Origin: Asterella californica
Lineage: Eukaryota; Streptophyta; Marchantiopsida; Marchantiales; Aytoniaceae
NCBI GenBank assembly: GCA_036924285.1
Contig: JAYKYS010000008.1
Location: 26,149,001 to 26,213,000, forward strand
Reading direction: 5' to 3'
DNA length: 64,000 nucleotides
Shown here: positions 33,444 to 45,644 of the stretch, piece after piece
How the letters are laid out: every line of letters begins with the position of its first letter
How positions within the stretch are numbered: position 1 is the stretch's first letter
Notes under the pieces: generated by a model
Seen by the model: the letters and a program-made list of their open reading frames with translations, nothing else
Databases searched by the model: none
What the model was told of the DNA's origin: nothing
Made by a program: the position numbers and the translations under genes

Positions 33444-35439
33444 TGTCTTGTCGTGGACCGGCTCCTACCTGAAATTCAAACTTCGATGCTTGTCGCTCCA
33501 AAGACACTCATGAGAAGACAAGCTAGGCCCCAGCTTACGGATTTTGGCACAATCTCAGATCCCCATTTTCATCGCATAGATGGGTAGAGCTCCTTGTCAG
33601 CTTTCCATATGCATCTTGTCTACTTCGTTTGGGCGCCTAGTAGAGAAGTTACAAGACTCGAAAGATGGAGAAAATAAGCTAGGCCCCAGCTTACGGGTTT
33701 TTGGCACCACTTCGGATCTTCGTTTTTATCGCACCAGTGGATAGAGCTCCTTGTCAGCATTCCATAGGCACTTTGTCTACTTCGTTTGGACGCATAGTGG
33801 AGAAGTTACAAGATTCGAAAGATGGAGAAAACAAGCTAGGCCTCAGCTTACGAGCTTTTGGCGCAACTTCGGATCTTTACTTTTATCGCATAGATGGATA
33901 GAGCTCGTTGTCAGCTTTCCATGGGCATCTTGTTTATTTCGTTTGGACATCCAAAGAAGAAAGAAGGGAAATTCAAGCTAGGCCCCTGGTTACTTGCTGA
34001 CTGGGTATTTAGGGCTTCAAGCGTTATATCAAAGACGCAAGGGGCCTGCTTCTTATTATTGAGGGTTGAACTTCGTACGTACAGACTGTTGCAAGGGGGC
34101 TGCTTAAGGAGCTTGCTTGTTCCTGCGACTTGTCGGTGGATGTTTTGGAGAATTGGGAAGTCCAATACACGCGCGCAAGGTGTCATCGGGTTCAGATCTG
34201 TGCAGGCTACGCACAGGTTAAGACGGTTCTTGAAGAGACGGATCGGGGGTTGTGTTCTGGGAGAAATTGAGACGTAGGAAGCAGATTTGGAGTTTTCAGT
34301 TAGCTGTGAAGGAGAGTTGGACCATTCGGGCCGTTCCTGAGTCCAAACTTGCTGTCCTTGGATCCATCGGGATCAGAACAACGAGTTCTTCAGGAAATTG
34401 AAGACGATACCAGTTTTCATCGGAGGGTTTGGGAGTTGTGAGTGAAATTGGTTCGCAGGGAAGCGCTTGCGTCAGGTTTTTCATCGCCTGCGACCTAAGA
34501 TTGGATTGTTCTTCCGGATCGGTGAGCCAAGCTCTTCGTTCTTGGTGCCTACGCGATCAGGGAGTCCTCATGTACGCATAAGAGAAGACTGTAAGTGAAT
34601 TGGATTATTGGGTTGGGTGTGGTGAGCGAATTTGAGCCGTAGGGAGCCGATTTACGTCAGTTTTTTGCAACCTGCGACCAAATTTCTCGAGTGGTTTTGC
34701 AAGGGGAACTCCAAACGGCTTGTTTGGAGTCTTGTTGGGTTTAGGGTAGCCAGATCTACCTACCAGCGAGGACGGATATCAATTTAGACGATCCGTTTGT
34801 GCGGTGTGAGCGGTTTTAAGCCGCAGGGAGGAGCTTCTGGAAGTTCGATCACCTGCGACCGAAAATCGGCGACTATCGAGAGTCGGATCTGAAGGTTTCT
34901 TGAGCCAAAGGAGTCAGGGAAGGAGACCCTATCGACATTTGAAGATCGTTTGGAGAAAGGAGAAAGTTCTCAGATAGGTCTTTTTCGGTTCCTTTGCCCT
35001 GGATTTCGTCTTTTTGAGTTCGTTAAGGACTTAATTGGTTGTGTACGGCTTGTGGTAGCTAGCTTTAGCCAAGAGCTAGTGCGTGGATGTGGTTTGGACT
35101 TGGGTTTTGGATCGCGTGATATTGTTGTGGCTCTGTTTGTTAGCAAAGAGAAGTTTCTCTTGCTTTGAGCTACGCTTCGGTAATTTTGGGCTAGGGTTGC
35201 GATTCAGGGATTTGTTTTAGGGCTTCTGAAGTAGGTTACGGACCGCTCTGGTTTGTTCCTCAATTTTGTGCTGTTAGGAGAAAGAGACGGCAGTGTACAT
35301 ACATTTGGAGTGGTATATATTGCGCGTTCGTTTTTGTGGTTGTTCTTCTCTGTCTTGTCTCTGTTTCAGCACACAACATCTCCACAGCCAAGAACCTCGC
35401 GTTTTCCTGGACATCCTTCACGCAATATCCGACACGATA
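33444..35439 (+). repeat. G3 LTR, left inversion partner
   Basis: Starts TGTCTTGTCGTGG after the G3-C polypurine tract and ends CCGACACGATA. It contains the three 157-bp units and the 180-bp degenerate array. It is followed by acgg, the reverse complement of the ccgt duplication that follows the partner LTR at 44434-44437. So its left end belongs to G3-C and its right end to the solo LTR once in element X. Confidence 0.9.
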
Positions 35440-36502
35440 ACGGCCTTCATCTTCTGCGCACGAGAAGAAGCTATTCTTCTCATCTTCCGGGGTGGAAGAC
35501 TCCTCATGGCAGGAGCGGCTCTCTTCTTTGCGCTTCCTCGCATCGCAGCAGGAGTGCCCAAACATCCTTCTTCCGAGTCGAACTCCGATCCTGAATGAAT
35601 GAGGGAGATGGGTGTCCTCGGTACACTTCTGGGACCCATCTTCCTCAGTGGCGTGGCGTCTTCTGACCCACTAGACTCGTCTTCCCTCACCAGAAGCGTC
35701 TTCTGGTGAGAGCCGGGCCTCAGCTGTGGCATCAGAGTGGGAGGGGGCATTGCGGCTGCCGCTCAGTCATCGTCTTCCGAGGTCTCCTCCTTCACCTCCT
35801 GTCGCTCCGTTGGCCCATACTCTGCCAGTTGATCTTCCTAAGATCCCCCATGGCTACATACAAGTAGCAGAGGAAGGGCGTCAAGTATCCTCCCGCCGAG
35901 GTACCCAAGTATGCTAGCTCCGTCTGTACACAGTTGTGGATGTACGCGCCCCAGTAGATGGGCACTCCGTCATCCCAGACTGATTCTAGGAACTCCACGT
36001 CCTGATCTCCTAAGTACCTTGTCTTCTGCGCTTTCTCCTTGGAAAAGAGATGCAAAAACAACTTCGCCAGAAGTCGCTTCTTCGGCTCCCGGTAAGATTC
36101 GATCTTCCAACCGTTCCTCCCCTGCCTGTCTTCCACGAAAAGGCAGGTGGTGCTCCCAGGCACATGCCACAAACTCACGATCCTAGGCAAGATCTTCTTC
36201 TCGTACCAATATCCTCGGTTCTCGGACTCAGGCCTGTGAAAAGCCTTGCGCCACCAGTCTTCAGTCCAGGAAGACGGTCTTCCTCGAGCTACTCCTGCTT
36301 TCGCATGTACACGGTTACGAGGTGGCAACGCTGCCCATACCTCCTCCAGAAGCCCTTGATCTGCGAGGTTCCAATCCCACAGGATGAAGTCGAGACCCAA
36401 CTCCTTGAGGAAAGGAGTGGCCTCGGCCAATTCTGCCGCTGGTAACACCAAGCCTCGCGGATGCATCGACATACCTGGAAGATCTGTTGCACTAAACCAC
36501 AA
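35440..36502 (-). pseudogene. Element X gene, 5' part (now inverted)
   Basis: A 236-codon open stretch (36502-35792) and a second frame (35750-35440) on the minus strand. The first has a globular, Trp-rich sequence (LKELGLDFILWDWNLADQG, WRKAFHRPESENRGYWYEKK, AYIHNCVQTELAYLGTSAGG, YLTPFLCYLYVAMGDL). The second is basic and Ser-rich (SAKKRAAPAMRSLPPRKM) and ends AQKMKAV at the LTR. The two are out of frame, by an indel or an unseen intron. I do not recognise a named domain; it faintly recalls the putative plant transposon protein type. The start is not secure: 36502 is not an ATG. Confidence 0.55.
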
Positions 36503-38450
36503 GCACCTACTATGAGCTGAAGGCTCAGTTCTTCTCGAGTGCCCACAGTCTAGCTTCTACTTCTTAGAAGACGAAACTAGTCTTCCAGAAGACAGCTACT
36601 CCGTCTTCCGGGATTCTAACAGTACTTCCTAGATAGCTCTCGTCTTCCGAGCTATATCTAAACATTCCTATCTAAGCAAGGCCTCGCATGGATTACCAAG
36701 AAGACAACCCACCTTGCATTACATCCTACTTCCTATCAGAAGATACAAGATTCGCAAAACATAAGTGCATGACAAGTTCAGAAGATGGCTGCGGGCTCCT
36801 TCGGTGACAGTGGCCTCTGGGAAGACACTTGGGACAGCTTCCGATTCAATGTCTTTCTCGGAAGACTTCCCGAAGTCAGACTTCCCTTCACTGGTCTCAC
36901 CTGTCTTCGTCTTCCTACACGCAATCTATCCTCACAACAGACTCAAGACAATTGCACTCTGTTCTTCTGACTTCTCACCTCTCATACGCACTCAGGAGAA
37001 GCTTGCTGCTCGGTGGGAAGACATGACCCTCGACCATTCTCTTCTGATTCTGCCAGCAAGTATTCTCACGACTCTCTTCTAAGTTCGGGAAGAAGAAGGA
37101 ACGGCTGCTATGGATCGGACAGAAGAGATCCGAATGGACCCTCACGTCTTCTCGCTCATTTTGCCAATCTTCCAGTCTTCTAGTCTCTCTAGGAAGATGG
37201 GGAGTTGAGAAGCTTGGAAGACCGGGAGGCACAGGCCTAGTTCCCGACTTCCAACTTCTCGAAATAACAAAACAACTCACCACACCACTCAGGATTCGTA
37301 CCAAGTCTCTCTAAACACAAAAGCAAAGCAAATCCACTCTTGATACGAATTGTGTTCAGTCGACTTCCGAAGACAGTCTTCCGAAGACGGTCTTCGGAAG
37401 ACAGTCAAGTTTAAGAAGCGTCTTCCGAAGATGTTCCCATCTTCCGAATCGTCTTCTATTCTAGGTTTCGGGGGTAGAGAGGTAGTGGGGTAGGGAAATT
37501 GATAGCGGGGATCTCTAATTTGAAGACGAGGTGTAGGGAAGCTCGAATTGAGCTCGGGAAGAAGCAAGGAGATGTCTGACAGAAATTGGGCAGCGCTTCC
37601 GCGCCCAATGTCTCAATAGAAAGAATGGGGGGTGGGGGTAATCGATCAGGCTGCCTGCACACAACCAAGGAAGCGCGGGGAATATCAGGAAAAAGCGAGA
37701 AGAAGTGGGAAGGGGAAAGAACAAGGGAAAGAACCTCTACAGTCTTCTTCTGCTCCCCGAGTTGCCTTCGTCCTCCGCGCACTTCTTGGCTCTGGTCCTA
37801 GCTCCAATGCGACTCCTCACGATTGCGCCTGCTGTCAATCTCTTGGCCACGCCTCGATCCCACCTTCGATTCTACTCGCTACTCTCCAATGTCAGTTCTC
37901 GGGAGCTCACAGAAACGCCTTCGCTCTCTGCCGTTTGTGCTCCAGCAATTCGGTCTCGCCCTTCGCCTAGCTGCCAACTGATTCTCTCCTACCTCGATGT
38001 CCTCACTCGATTCCTCTCTCAAAGCTCACTTGCGAAGTTCACTCTCTCCAATCGATCTTCTCAAGCGCTGTGCTGCGGGAAGTTGGAATGTGCCTAATGT
38101 GCTTCCTTACGCATCTTCCCCGCAGATTAGGGGTTTCTGACCTTAGGTGTCTTCTCCGACCTACCTACTTATTCGGTGTGCCCCAGTAGGTACACCTACT
38201 GTCTTATCCGAAAACTCGTGGTTAGGCCTTCGCGGTCGCTGTCTTCTGGAAGACAGGTGTCTTCTGGAAGACAGGTGTCTTCTGGAAGACAGGTGTCTTC
38301 CGTCGTCTTCTCATCTTCCGTCGTCTTCTCATCTTCCGAAGACGCAACTGAGAAGACGCTCTTCCGAAGACGGTCGTCTTCCGAAGAAGTCAACTTCTTA
38401 TTACAAACAGCTCTTAAGATTATCTTCCTGCTAAGGGAGACGTAACCTTA
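36503..38450 (-). other. Element X leader, GAAGAC-rich non-coding DNA
   Basis: No convincing ORF. The hexamer GAAGAC or its complement GTCTTC is many times more frequent than chance, often as the palindromic pair GTCTTCnnGAAGAC (for example 37376-37410). The enrichment stops near 38450, which I take as the edge of element X. Reading on the minus strand, TGTTACTTAAGG at the edge could be an LTR start, but I found no matching partner. Confidence 0.5.
38238..38345. repeat. Short tandem repeats built on GTCTTC
   Basis: Three 18-bp copies of gtcttctggaagacaggt are followed by two 18-bp copies of cgtcgtcttctcatcttc. The first unit is internally palindromic (cttctggaag). Part of the GAAGAC-rich element X. 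Confidence 0.9.
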
Positions 38451-38906
38451 AGTAACAACGCTTCTTCAGTTATACAAACAAGTTATTATTCTTAAAAATT
38501 TCAAAAATTCGTGCATCCTGTAATTTGTGGGCACCACAGGGATATGAACACCTAGTTCAATAAACATTTCAATAGACATCCTTTGATTCCTGTTGCACGT
38601 GGAGTTTTCTGCTCGGCTGAAGAGCACTACATATACTCTGTACGTAAGGCTTATGGTTGGTGTTATCAAGAAAGCTCGTTTACTTTTGGAGCTATCTCTG
38701 AAATGAGTGGTATCATCTAGATAGGTGAGCACTTTTCGTCAGGTTTTCAAAATCTGTTCTTTGTCTATCTCAAACAACTAACATCATCGAGTCGCATTGA
38801 CAGAAGTTGAAGTATGATTATAAATATTTGTGTATTAAACCTAGGTTTGATAGATTGTGCGAATTCTAGCAGGTACTTTAGTGAAAGACTTGCAGATCCA
38901 AGTGCA
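38451..38906. other. No gene seen
   Basis: AT-rich sequence between element X and the SWIM-type fragment. The GAAGAC enrichment is absent. No ORF longer than about 90 codons and no recognisable motif. Confidence 0.5.
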
Positions 38907-39457
38907 GCAAATGAATAATGGACGGTTCTTTCCTTCGTGGTGGTGAGACTTTCTGATGTAGCTTTGCAGCATGAGGTATGTACTTCGAAACGGATTTGTA
39001 GTTGTCCGAGCTATCTCAATGATCCGTATCTTTTATGCAAACATCTTGTACAAGCGTATTCAGTGACAAGTCATGAGTTTCTAGTTTTCTCCTCCACTTA
39101 TCGTCGACACGAGTATCTTTTGTTAAGTTTGGAGCTGTTGGGTCACTTTTTGATCGAGAGACGATAGCTGGTAATTCAATTCTATGGTTCGAAGAACCAG
39201 TCGACTTCCACACTCAAGACGGAAATCGACCAGAAGAATCTGAGCATGAGATGGGCAATTCTTTTGTCTAAGGCTATCATCGAAGAGCTCAGAACCATCA
39301 TGACAAACAGTGAACGAGTCCTTCTTCGAGAATCAAACAATGTTATGTTCCTTCAGCGGTTTGAGAAGTGCATGAAATATTTCTCACATCGCGTGCATGA
39401 TTGCATTCATGCTTTGCACTCCACTAGACAACAAGCTACATGGACCAACTCTGGTCT
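38907..39457 (+). pseudogene. SWIM-type zinc finger protein fragment
   Basis: Contains CSCPSYLNDPYLLCKHLVQA, which fits the SWIM pattern CxC...CxH typical of MULE/FAR1-like transposases and some other transposon proteins. After a stop it resumes with RTIMTNSERVLLRESNN and FLQRFEKCMKYFSHRVHDCI, possibly the same gene. The 3' end is cut at 39457, where the terminal copia LTR begins, so copia probably inserted into it and its other half would lie beyond the copia 5' LTR, outside the window. Frame breaks show it is dead. Family beyond SWIM is a guess. Confidence 0.55.
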
Positions 39458-39969
39458 TGTTGATCTTTTGCGTTAGGATGCTAGCGTACTGACAGTTTAA
39501 AGCAAGAAAGACTCGGATATAGAGACGAAAGACTAAACGAACCAAGTTCCTAGCCGGTTCTCTTTGAACTTCTCCTTAGGATAGCTTGGAGCACGAGGAG
39601 TTTCATCAAGTAAGGCGAATTGTTATAGACATCGGGGTGAAACATTTGCTTTAATGTCTCTCTTGCTTTAATGTTTATGTTTGTCGTTTACACTTCTCTC
39701 ACGTTCAAATTAGTTTGTCCTTCATTTTGCTTGTAGTTTTGCTGTAGAAAGATCGATACTTCGAGAACACTCCAAGAAGAAAGAGCGAGTAGACAAGGAA
39801 AGTAAAATAGGAATGAGATGAGAGAGACTTTGCCTCTCCATGTATATATAGTGAGGTGAGTACAAGAGAAACCTTAATGGTGGGTTAGCCCTCTAACTAA
39901 CTGTAACTATCCTAACCACTTCGACTAATGTTAGCTGATGATCTACTAGAGCTTGAGACTATATCAACA
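39458..39969 (-). repeat. Ty1/copia 3' LTR
   Basis: On the minus strand it begins TGTTGATATAGTCTC directly after the polypurine-like gcttgaaagggag and ends AAAGATCAACA, giving a terminal inverted repeat TGTTGAT/ATCAACA. A TATA box (CACTATATATACATGG) lies near 39838-39853. The 5' LTR is outside the window, so the ends rest on the inverted repeat and polypurine tract only. Confidence 0.78.
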
Positions 39970-39992
39970 CTCCCTTTCAAGCTCGACTCTAC

Positions 39993-41437
39993 ATCCTGTA
40001 CTCCTAGACAATGTCTGAAAGCATCAAACTTATCTCTAGGCAATGTCTTAGTGAAGATATCGGCAACTTGATCTTCTGGCTCACATAACTGAGCTCAATC
40101 TCTCCTGCAAGGACCTTCTCTCTAATGAACTGATAGTGCATCTCAATGTGCTTCGTCCTAGCATGGAAAACAAGATTACTAGCTAACTTCATGCTGCTAA
40201 TGTTGTATGTATATACAACAACAGAATCTGTACTCTCCATACCAATATCAAATAGCAGGCATCGAAGCCAAATTGATTCGCATGTTGCGTTCGTTGCTCC
40301 TCGGTACTCTGATTTTGTGGATGACAAAGCAACCATAGGTTGCTTCTTAGAAGCCCAACTTATAGCAGCACTTCCAAGTCAAAAAGCGTAATTGACGTGG
40401 ATCTCCTGTTGACACTTCCTGCCCAATCAGCATCTGTGTAGCCGTGTAACAACAATGGTCCATCATATCGATAGCGAAGTCCGTACTGCATCGAGAACTT
40501 CACGTAACAGAGGATCCGCTTGATAGTCTCAAAATGTGATCTCCGTGGTGATTGCATGAACTGACTAATCAGATCGACGGCATAGCTCAAGTCTGATCTA
40601 GTGATCGTCAGGTAGATAAGACTCCCAACCATCTATTTGTACATGCGTGGATCATCAAGTAACTCACCATCCTCTGCTCCTAGCTTTACCTCTTGCTCTA
40701 ATGGCGTAGCAATGGGTTTGGAGTCAAACGTACCAAATCTCTCAAGCATACTAAGAGCATACTGTCGTTGTACAAGCCAAACATCCTTCTCATCTTTAAT
40801 AAACTCCACCGCAAGGAAGTACTTGAGCTCTCCTAAGTCCATCATCTCGAACTCGGATTTCAAGTGATCTTTGATATGAGAAATAAGCTCCTCATAGTTA
40901 CGATAATGATCAAGTCATCAACATAGATGATGATCACAACAATCCGGTCTCGTATCCTTAATGAATACAAGGTGGAGTCCAAAGGTGGAAACCAAGAGAC
41001 TGCAAGTAAGAATTGATCTTTGAATACCATGCTCTTGATGCATGTTTCAGACCATAGAGGGCCTTCTGTAACTTACACATACGAGACGGAAACTTCGGAT
41101 TCTCATAACCTGGAGGTTGCTGCATGTAGACCTCCTCTTCAAAATCGCCGTTGAGGAAGGCGTTCCTAAAGTCCATCTGACGCATCTTCCAACCTTTCTG
41201 AGTTGCAACTGCAACTGCTGTTCGAATAGTTACCATCTTCGCAACATGAGCAAAGGTCTCATCAAAATCCACTCCATGTTGTTGTGTCTTGTACCAGCAC
41301 ACAGTATCATCCGAGTTGCGCTTGATCTTGAAGACCCACTTGCAACCAATCGCTTTCTTATCCGCGGGTAAGCCCACCAACTCCCTAGTCTGTTGGTGAT
41401 GAAGCGCAGCAAGTTCAGCTTCCAAGCACTTACCCAC
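39993..41437 (-). pseudogene. pol: Ty1/copia pol, piece 4: RT and RNase H
   Basis: RT reads TRELVGLPADKKAIGCKWVF, GVDFDETFAHVAKMVTIRT and MRQMDFRNAFLNGDFEEEVY, with a short deletion before GVDF. The catalytic box YVDD is encoded near 40913-40930, just after a frame break. RT ends with MDLGELKYFLAVEF. RNase H shows LLLHGYTDADWAGSVNRR, MVALSSTKSEYRGATNATCE and FHARTKHIEMHYQFIREKV. Several frameshifts and stops separate the segments. Order and motifs are those of a standard copia pol; it is the downstream half of the same element as 3-517. Confidence 0.9.
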
Positions 41438-41593
41438 TAGACTTTGTGCATCGCCTCCTCAAGTGAACTCGGTTCTTATTCCTGAAGAACATTGGTCATA
41501 TATGCATGGTGCGCAGCAAGAAAACTTTCATGCATATATCTACTCACTGGATGTTTTGCTCGTTCAGACTGCGAGAGATAATCGATGCACTAG

Positions 41594-42412
41594 TCACCTC
41601 CTCTTGCAACGATCTGACGTAGACGCTAAGATCTGGGACAAAGTATCCAATGGATGTGGAAGATCAACATATCTGGATGAGTCAAACATATGTTGCAATA
41701 GCACGTGCTCATCATGTGTAGAAACTACACTAGTTCCACTAGGATGTGTTACGTGGACTCCAACGTTAACAACAACTCTATGTGCAACAGATTTTGATAT
41801 GGAATCAATGACATCTCCAGATCCTCCACTCAACATACTACTCTGAGGTACTATAGTGGATTGACTCATTGGTTCTACAGTAGGTACAAGGATGGCTACG
41901 ACAAGTGCATGTGCAAACCAAGACTGTAGCTCATTAAAAACAACATCTCTACTAATATAGAATTGCTTGGACGAAGGATTGTAACATCTATATCTTTTCG
42001 TATCAGAAGCATAGCCAAGGAAGATACATCTATCTGCTTTCGGATCTAGTTTCTTACGTCTCTCATCAAGTATATGCACATAACATAGACATCCAAAAAC
42101 TTTAAAGTTTGTGAAGACCTCCATCGGTGTCTTGTTGTGGACTGCCACTGTAGGTGTCCGGTTCATCTGATACACCGCACATGAAACAGCTTCTGTCTAG
42201 TAAGGTCTAGACATGGTTTTCTCGTTCAATATCACACAAGCAGCTTCTGCTATATGTCGATTCTTGCGCTCCACAACCCCGTTCTGCTGCAGATTATAAC
42301 TGCAGGTCTTCTGGCGTCGAATGTCATGCTCACGCAGATTTGCATCGAACTCTCCAGAAAGAAACTCGCCTCCTCCATCCGATCTCAAACTGATGATAGA
42401 TGCTCCAGATGC
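41594..42412 (-). pseudogene. pol: Ty1/copia pol, piece 3: integrase core and C-terminus
   Basis: Opens with SGASIISLRSDGGGEF (second catalytic Asp) and NGVVERKNRHIAEAA (catalytic Glu). A stop near 42197 replaces the Trp expected before TEAVSCAVYQMNRTP. The C-terminal region has FKVFGCLCYVHIL, KLDPKADRCIFLGYASDTKR and YRCYNP. This is the direct continuation of 27147-27431 but on the opposite strand, which places an inversion breakpoint in the neighbouring LTR. Confidence 0.9.
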
Positions 42413-42414
42413 CG

Positions 42415-44433
42415 TATCGTCTCGGATATTGCGTGACGGATGTCCAGGAAAACGCGAGGTTCCTGGCTGTGGAGATGTTGTGTGCTGAAACAGAGACAAG
42501 ACAGAGAAGAACAACCACGAAAACGAACGCGCAATATATACCACTCCAAATGTATGTACACTGCCGTCTCTTTCTCCTAACAGCACAAAATTGAGGAACA
42601 GACCAGAGCGGTCCGTAACCTACTTCAGAAGCCCTAAAACAAATCCCTAAATCGCAACCCTAGCCCGAAATTGCCGAAGCGTAGCTCAAAGCAAGAGAAA
42701 CTTCTCTTTGCTAACAAACAGAGCCACAACAATATCACGCGATCCAAAACCCAAGTCCAAACCACATCCACGCACTAGCTCTTGGCTAAAGCTAGCTACC
42801 ACAAGCCGTACACAACCAATTAAGTCCCTAACGAACTCAAAAAGACGAAATCCGTAGCAAAGGAACCGAAAAAGACCTATCTGAGAACTTTCTCCTTTCT
42901 CCAAACGATCTTCAAATGTCGATAGGGTCTCCTTCCCTGACTCCTTTGGCTCAAGAAACCTTCAGATCCGACTCCCGATAGTCGAGATATCGCCGATTTT
43001 CGGTCGCAGGTGATCGAACTTCCAAAAGCTCCTCCCTGCGGCTTAAAACCGCTCACACCGCACAAACGGATCGTCTAAACTGATATCCGTCCTCGCTGGT
43101 AGGTAGATCTGGCTACCCTAAACCCAACAAGACTCCAAACAAGCCGTTTGGAGTTCCCCTTGCAAAACCACTCGAGAAATTTGGTCGCAGGTTGCAAAAA
43201 ACTGACGTAAATCGGCTCCCTGCGGCTCAAATTCGCTCACCACACCCAACCCAATAATCCAATTCACTTACAGTCTTCTCTTATGCGTACATGAGGACTC
43301 CCTGATCGCGTAGGCACCAAGAACGAAGAGCTTGGCTCACCGATCCGGAAGAACAATCCAATCTTAGGTCGCAGGCGATGAAAAACCTGACGCAAGCGCT
43401 TCCCTGCGAACCAATTTCACTCACAACTCCCAAACCGTCCGATGAAAACTGGTATCGTCTTCAATTTCCTGAAGAACTCGTTGTTCTGATCCCGATGGAT
43501 CCAAGGACAGCAAGTTTGGACTCAGGAACGGCCCGAATGGTCCAACTCTCCTTCACAGCTAACTGAAAACTCCAAATCTGCTTCCTACGTCTCAATTTCT
43601 CCCAGAACACAACCCCCGATCCGTCTCTTCAAGAACCGTCTTAACCTGTGCGTAGCCTGCACAGATCTGAACCCGATGACACCTTGCGCGCGTGTATTGG
43701 ACTTCCCAATTCTCCAAAACATCCACCGACAGGTCGCAGGAACAAGCAAGCTCCTTAAGCAGCCCCCTTGCAACAGTCTGTACGTACGAAGTTCAACCCT
43801 CAATAATAAGAAGCAGGCCCCTTGCGTCTTTGATATAACGCCTGAAGCCCTAAATACCCAGTCAGCAAGTAACCAGGGGCCTAGCTTGAATTTACCTTCT
43901 TTCGAATCGCATAACTTCTTCTTTGGATGTCCAAACGAAATAAACAAGATGTCCATGGAAAGTTGACAACGAGCTCTATCCATCTATGCGATAAAAGTAA
44001 AGATCCGAAGTTGCGCCAAAAGCTCGTAAGCTGAGGCCTAGCTTGTTTTCTCCATCTTTCGAATCTTGTAACTTCTTCACTATGCGTCCAAACGAAGTAG
44101 ACAAAGTGCCTATGGAATGCTGACAAGGAGCTCTATCCACTGGTGCGATAAAAACGAAGATCCGAAGTGGTGCCAAAAACCCGTAAGATGAGACCTAGCT
44201 TATTTTCTCCATCTTTCGAGTCTTGTAACTTCTCTACTAGGCGCCCAAACGAAGTAGACAAGATGCCTATGGAAAGCTGACAAGGAGCTCTACCCATCTA
44301 TGCGATGAAAATGGGGATCTGAGATTGTGCCAAAATCCGTAAGCTGGGGCCTAGCTTGTCTTCTCATGAGTGTCTTTGGAGCGACAAGCATCGAAGTTTG
44401 AATTTCAGATAGAAGCCGATCCACGACACGACA
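42415..44433 (-). repeat. G3 LTR, right inversion partner
   Basis: Plus strand begins TATCGTCTCGG and ends CCACGACACGACA, opposite in orientation to 33444-35439. Left flank gccg is copia DNA; right flank ccgt is the target duplication in element X. Carries the same 157-bp and 180-bp arrays and a TATA box near 42533-42541. Confidence 0.9.
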
Positions 44434-45644
44434 CCGTAGTGGTGGAAGAGGCTTCCTTGCCTCTGGAAGACGAAGTCGACACCACGGAGCGAGTGGTGGA
44501 GATGAACTTGTCTTCCGCAGGAAGACGACTGGAGGAGTTCAGTGCCTACTTCCAGAAGGAGATCCAGCCAGCTATGGAGTTGCTGGAGAAGAGAGCGAGG
44601 GCACAGGAGAAGCCCTTACAACCTGGATTCGGCGTGCGCACCTTGCTGCGACAGGGAGAAGACCAGAAGAAGACGGAGTCGCTGGAAGCTAACCTCCGCA
44701 CCACGGAGAAGCTTGCAGCCAGGTATAAGACGGAAGCGGCCGCTTCTGCCAAGGAGCTGGTACAGCTTCGGAAGAGCAACCAGGAGTTGCAGGCGCGGGT
44801 ACAGCAGTGCAATCAGGAAGTCACCCGAGTGCGAGAGAAGATCACCGTCCTCGCAGAAGAGCAGACCATATGAAAGACGCAGCGAGAAGCCGCGGAAGCG
44901 CGAGCTGCAGTGGAGAAGACGCAGCGGGAAGCAGCAGAGGCCCGTGCACAGAAGATGTTGGCACAGTCGGTGGAAGCACTTCGGAAGAAATTCAACTACA
45001 CCGCGGGTAGGAAGTTACTTACCTTAGCTAGAGGATGGGACAGCGAGTCCAAAGCGATGTTGGTGGAATGCCGGGAGAGCATGTTCAGATACTTGGATAG
45101 ACAGATAGAAGGAGTGAAGATACTTTATGGTCTTCCCTCGCTTCCGACACCTGCAACCGCATCTTCCCACGCTCCAGCACCATCGACTGGATCCGGAATG
45201 GAGAAGGAGGAGTTCGACCTCGCTGTGCACTTGGTGGTGACACCGTTGGAAGCCGAGAAGACTCCAGAAGACGCCCCGGAAGACAAGATGTCTTCTGGAA
45301 AACAGGAAGACGAGCCGTCTTCCCAAGTATTCCGCGTGGAGGAAGCGACTTCCCCGGATCCCCATGAGGTCTCCATGGTCCCTAGTCCCGCACCCGTGCC
45401 TCAGAAGACGGAAGAAGCACCAATCGACTCTGCTTCCCAGAAGACGCTTCTGTCTTCCGAAGCAGAAGCCGAAGCCGAGGAAGACGCAGCAGCAGCGACA
45501 GCAGGGCCAGCAAGAGACGATAAGGAGGAAGCCACCTCAGTGACACCCGAGGTAACTGCAGGGCTTTCTAGCTTATCAGAAGCCGCGTTAGGAGCTCCGA
45601 TAGGAGCAGATCAGGTAGAGATTGCCTCCGTGCAATCTGAGTAG
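44434..45644 (+). pseudogene. Element X gene, 3' part: coiled coil and acidic tail
   Basis: Continues in frame from 35440 when the inversion and one ccgt are removed. A long coiled coil (about 44470-45120; FSAYFQKEIQPAMELLEKRA, KELVQLRKSNQELQARVQQC) includes a 42-bp tandem duplication at 44874-44957 encoding KTQREAAEARAAVE twice. One in-frame stop (44871-44873, probably from CGA) interrupts it. Then YTAGRKLLTLARGW and a Pro/Ser/Glu/Ala-rich acidic tail run to the stop at 45642-45644. The globular head, coiled coil and acidic tail layout resembles plant transposon-encoded structural proteins; no catalytic motif is visible. Confidence 0.6.

Larger units (their letters stand above)
27431..35439 (+). 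mobile_element. G3-C retrotransposon, 5' LTR deleted, 3' LTR recombinant
   Basis: Second G3 copy, plus strand. It begins not with an LTR but with the primer-binding-site region: copia ggtggagaactcgacg abuts internal sequence that in G3-B reads ggtggtgaactcgacg, so a 16-bp near-repeat marks the deletion that removed the 5' LTR. Internal region has gag, protease, RT, RNase H and integrase with several stops. Its 3' LTR (33444) starts as G3-C but ends (35439) against element X DNA, because an inversion crossed over inside it. Confidence 0.88.

Noticed and set aside
38238..38345. CRISPR-like array
   Set aside because: Units are directly adjacent 18-bp tandem repeats with no spacers, in plant transposon DNA.
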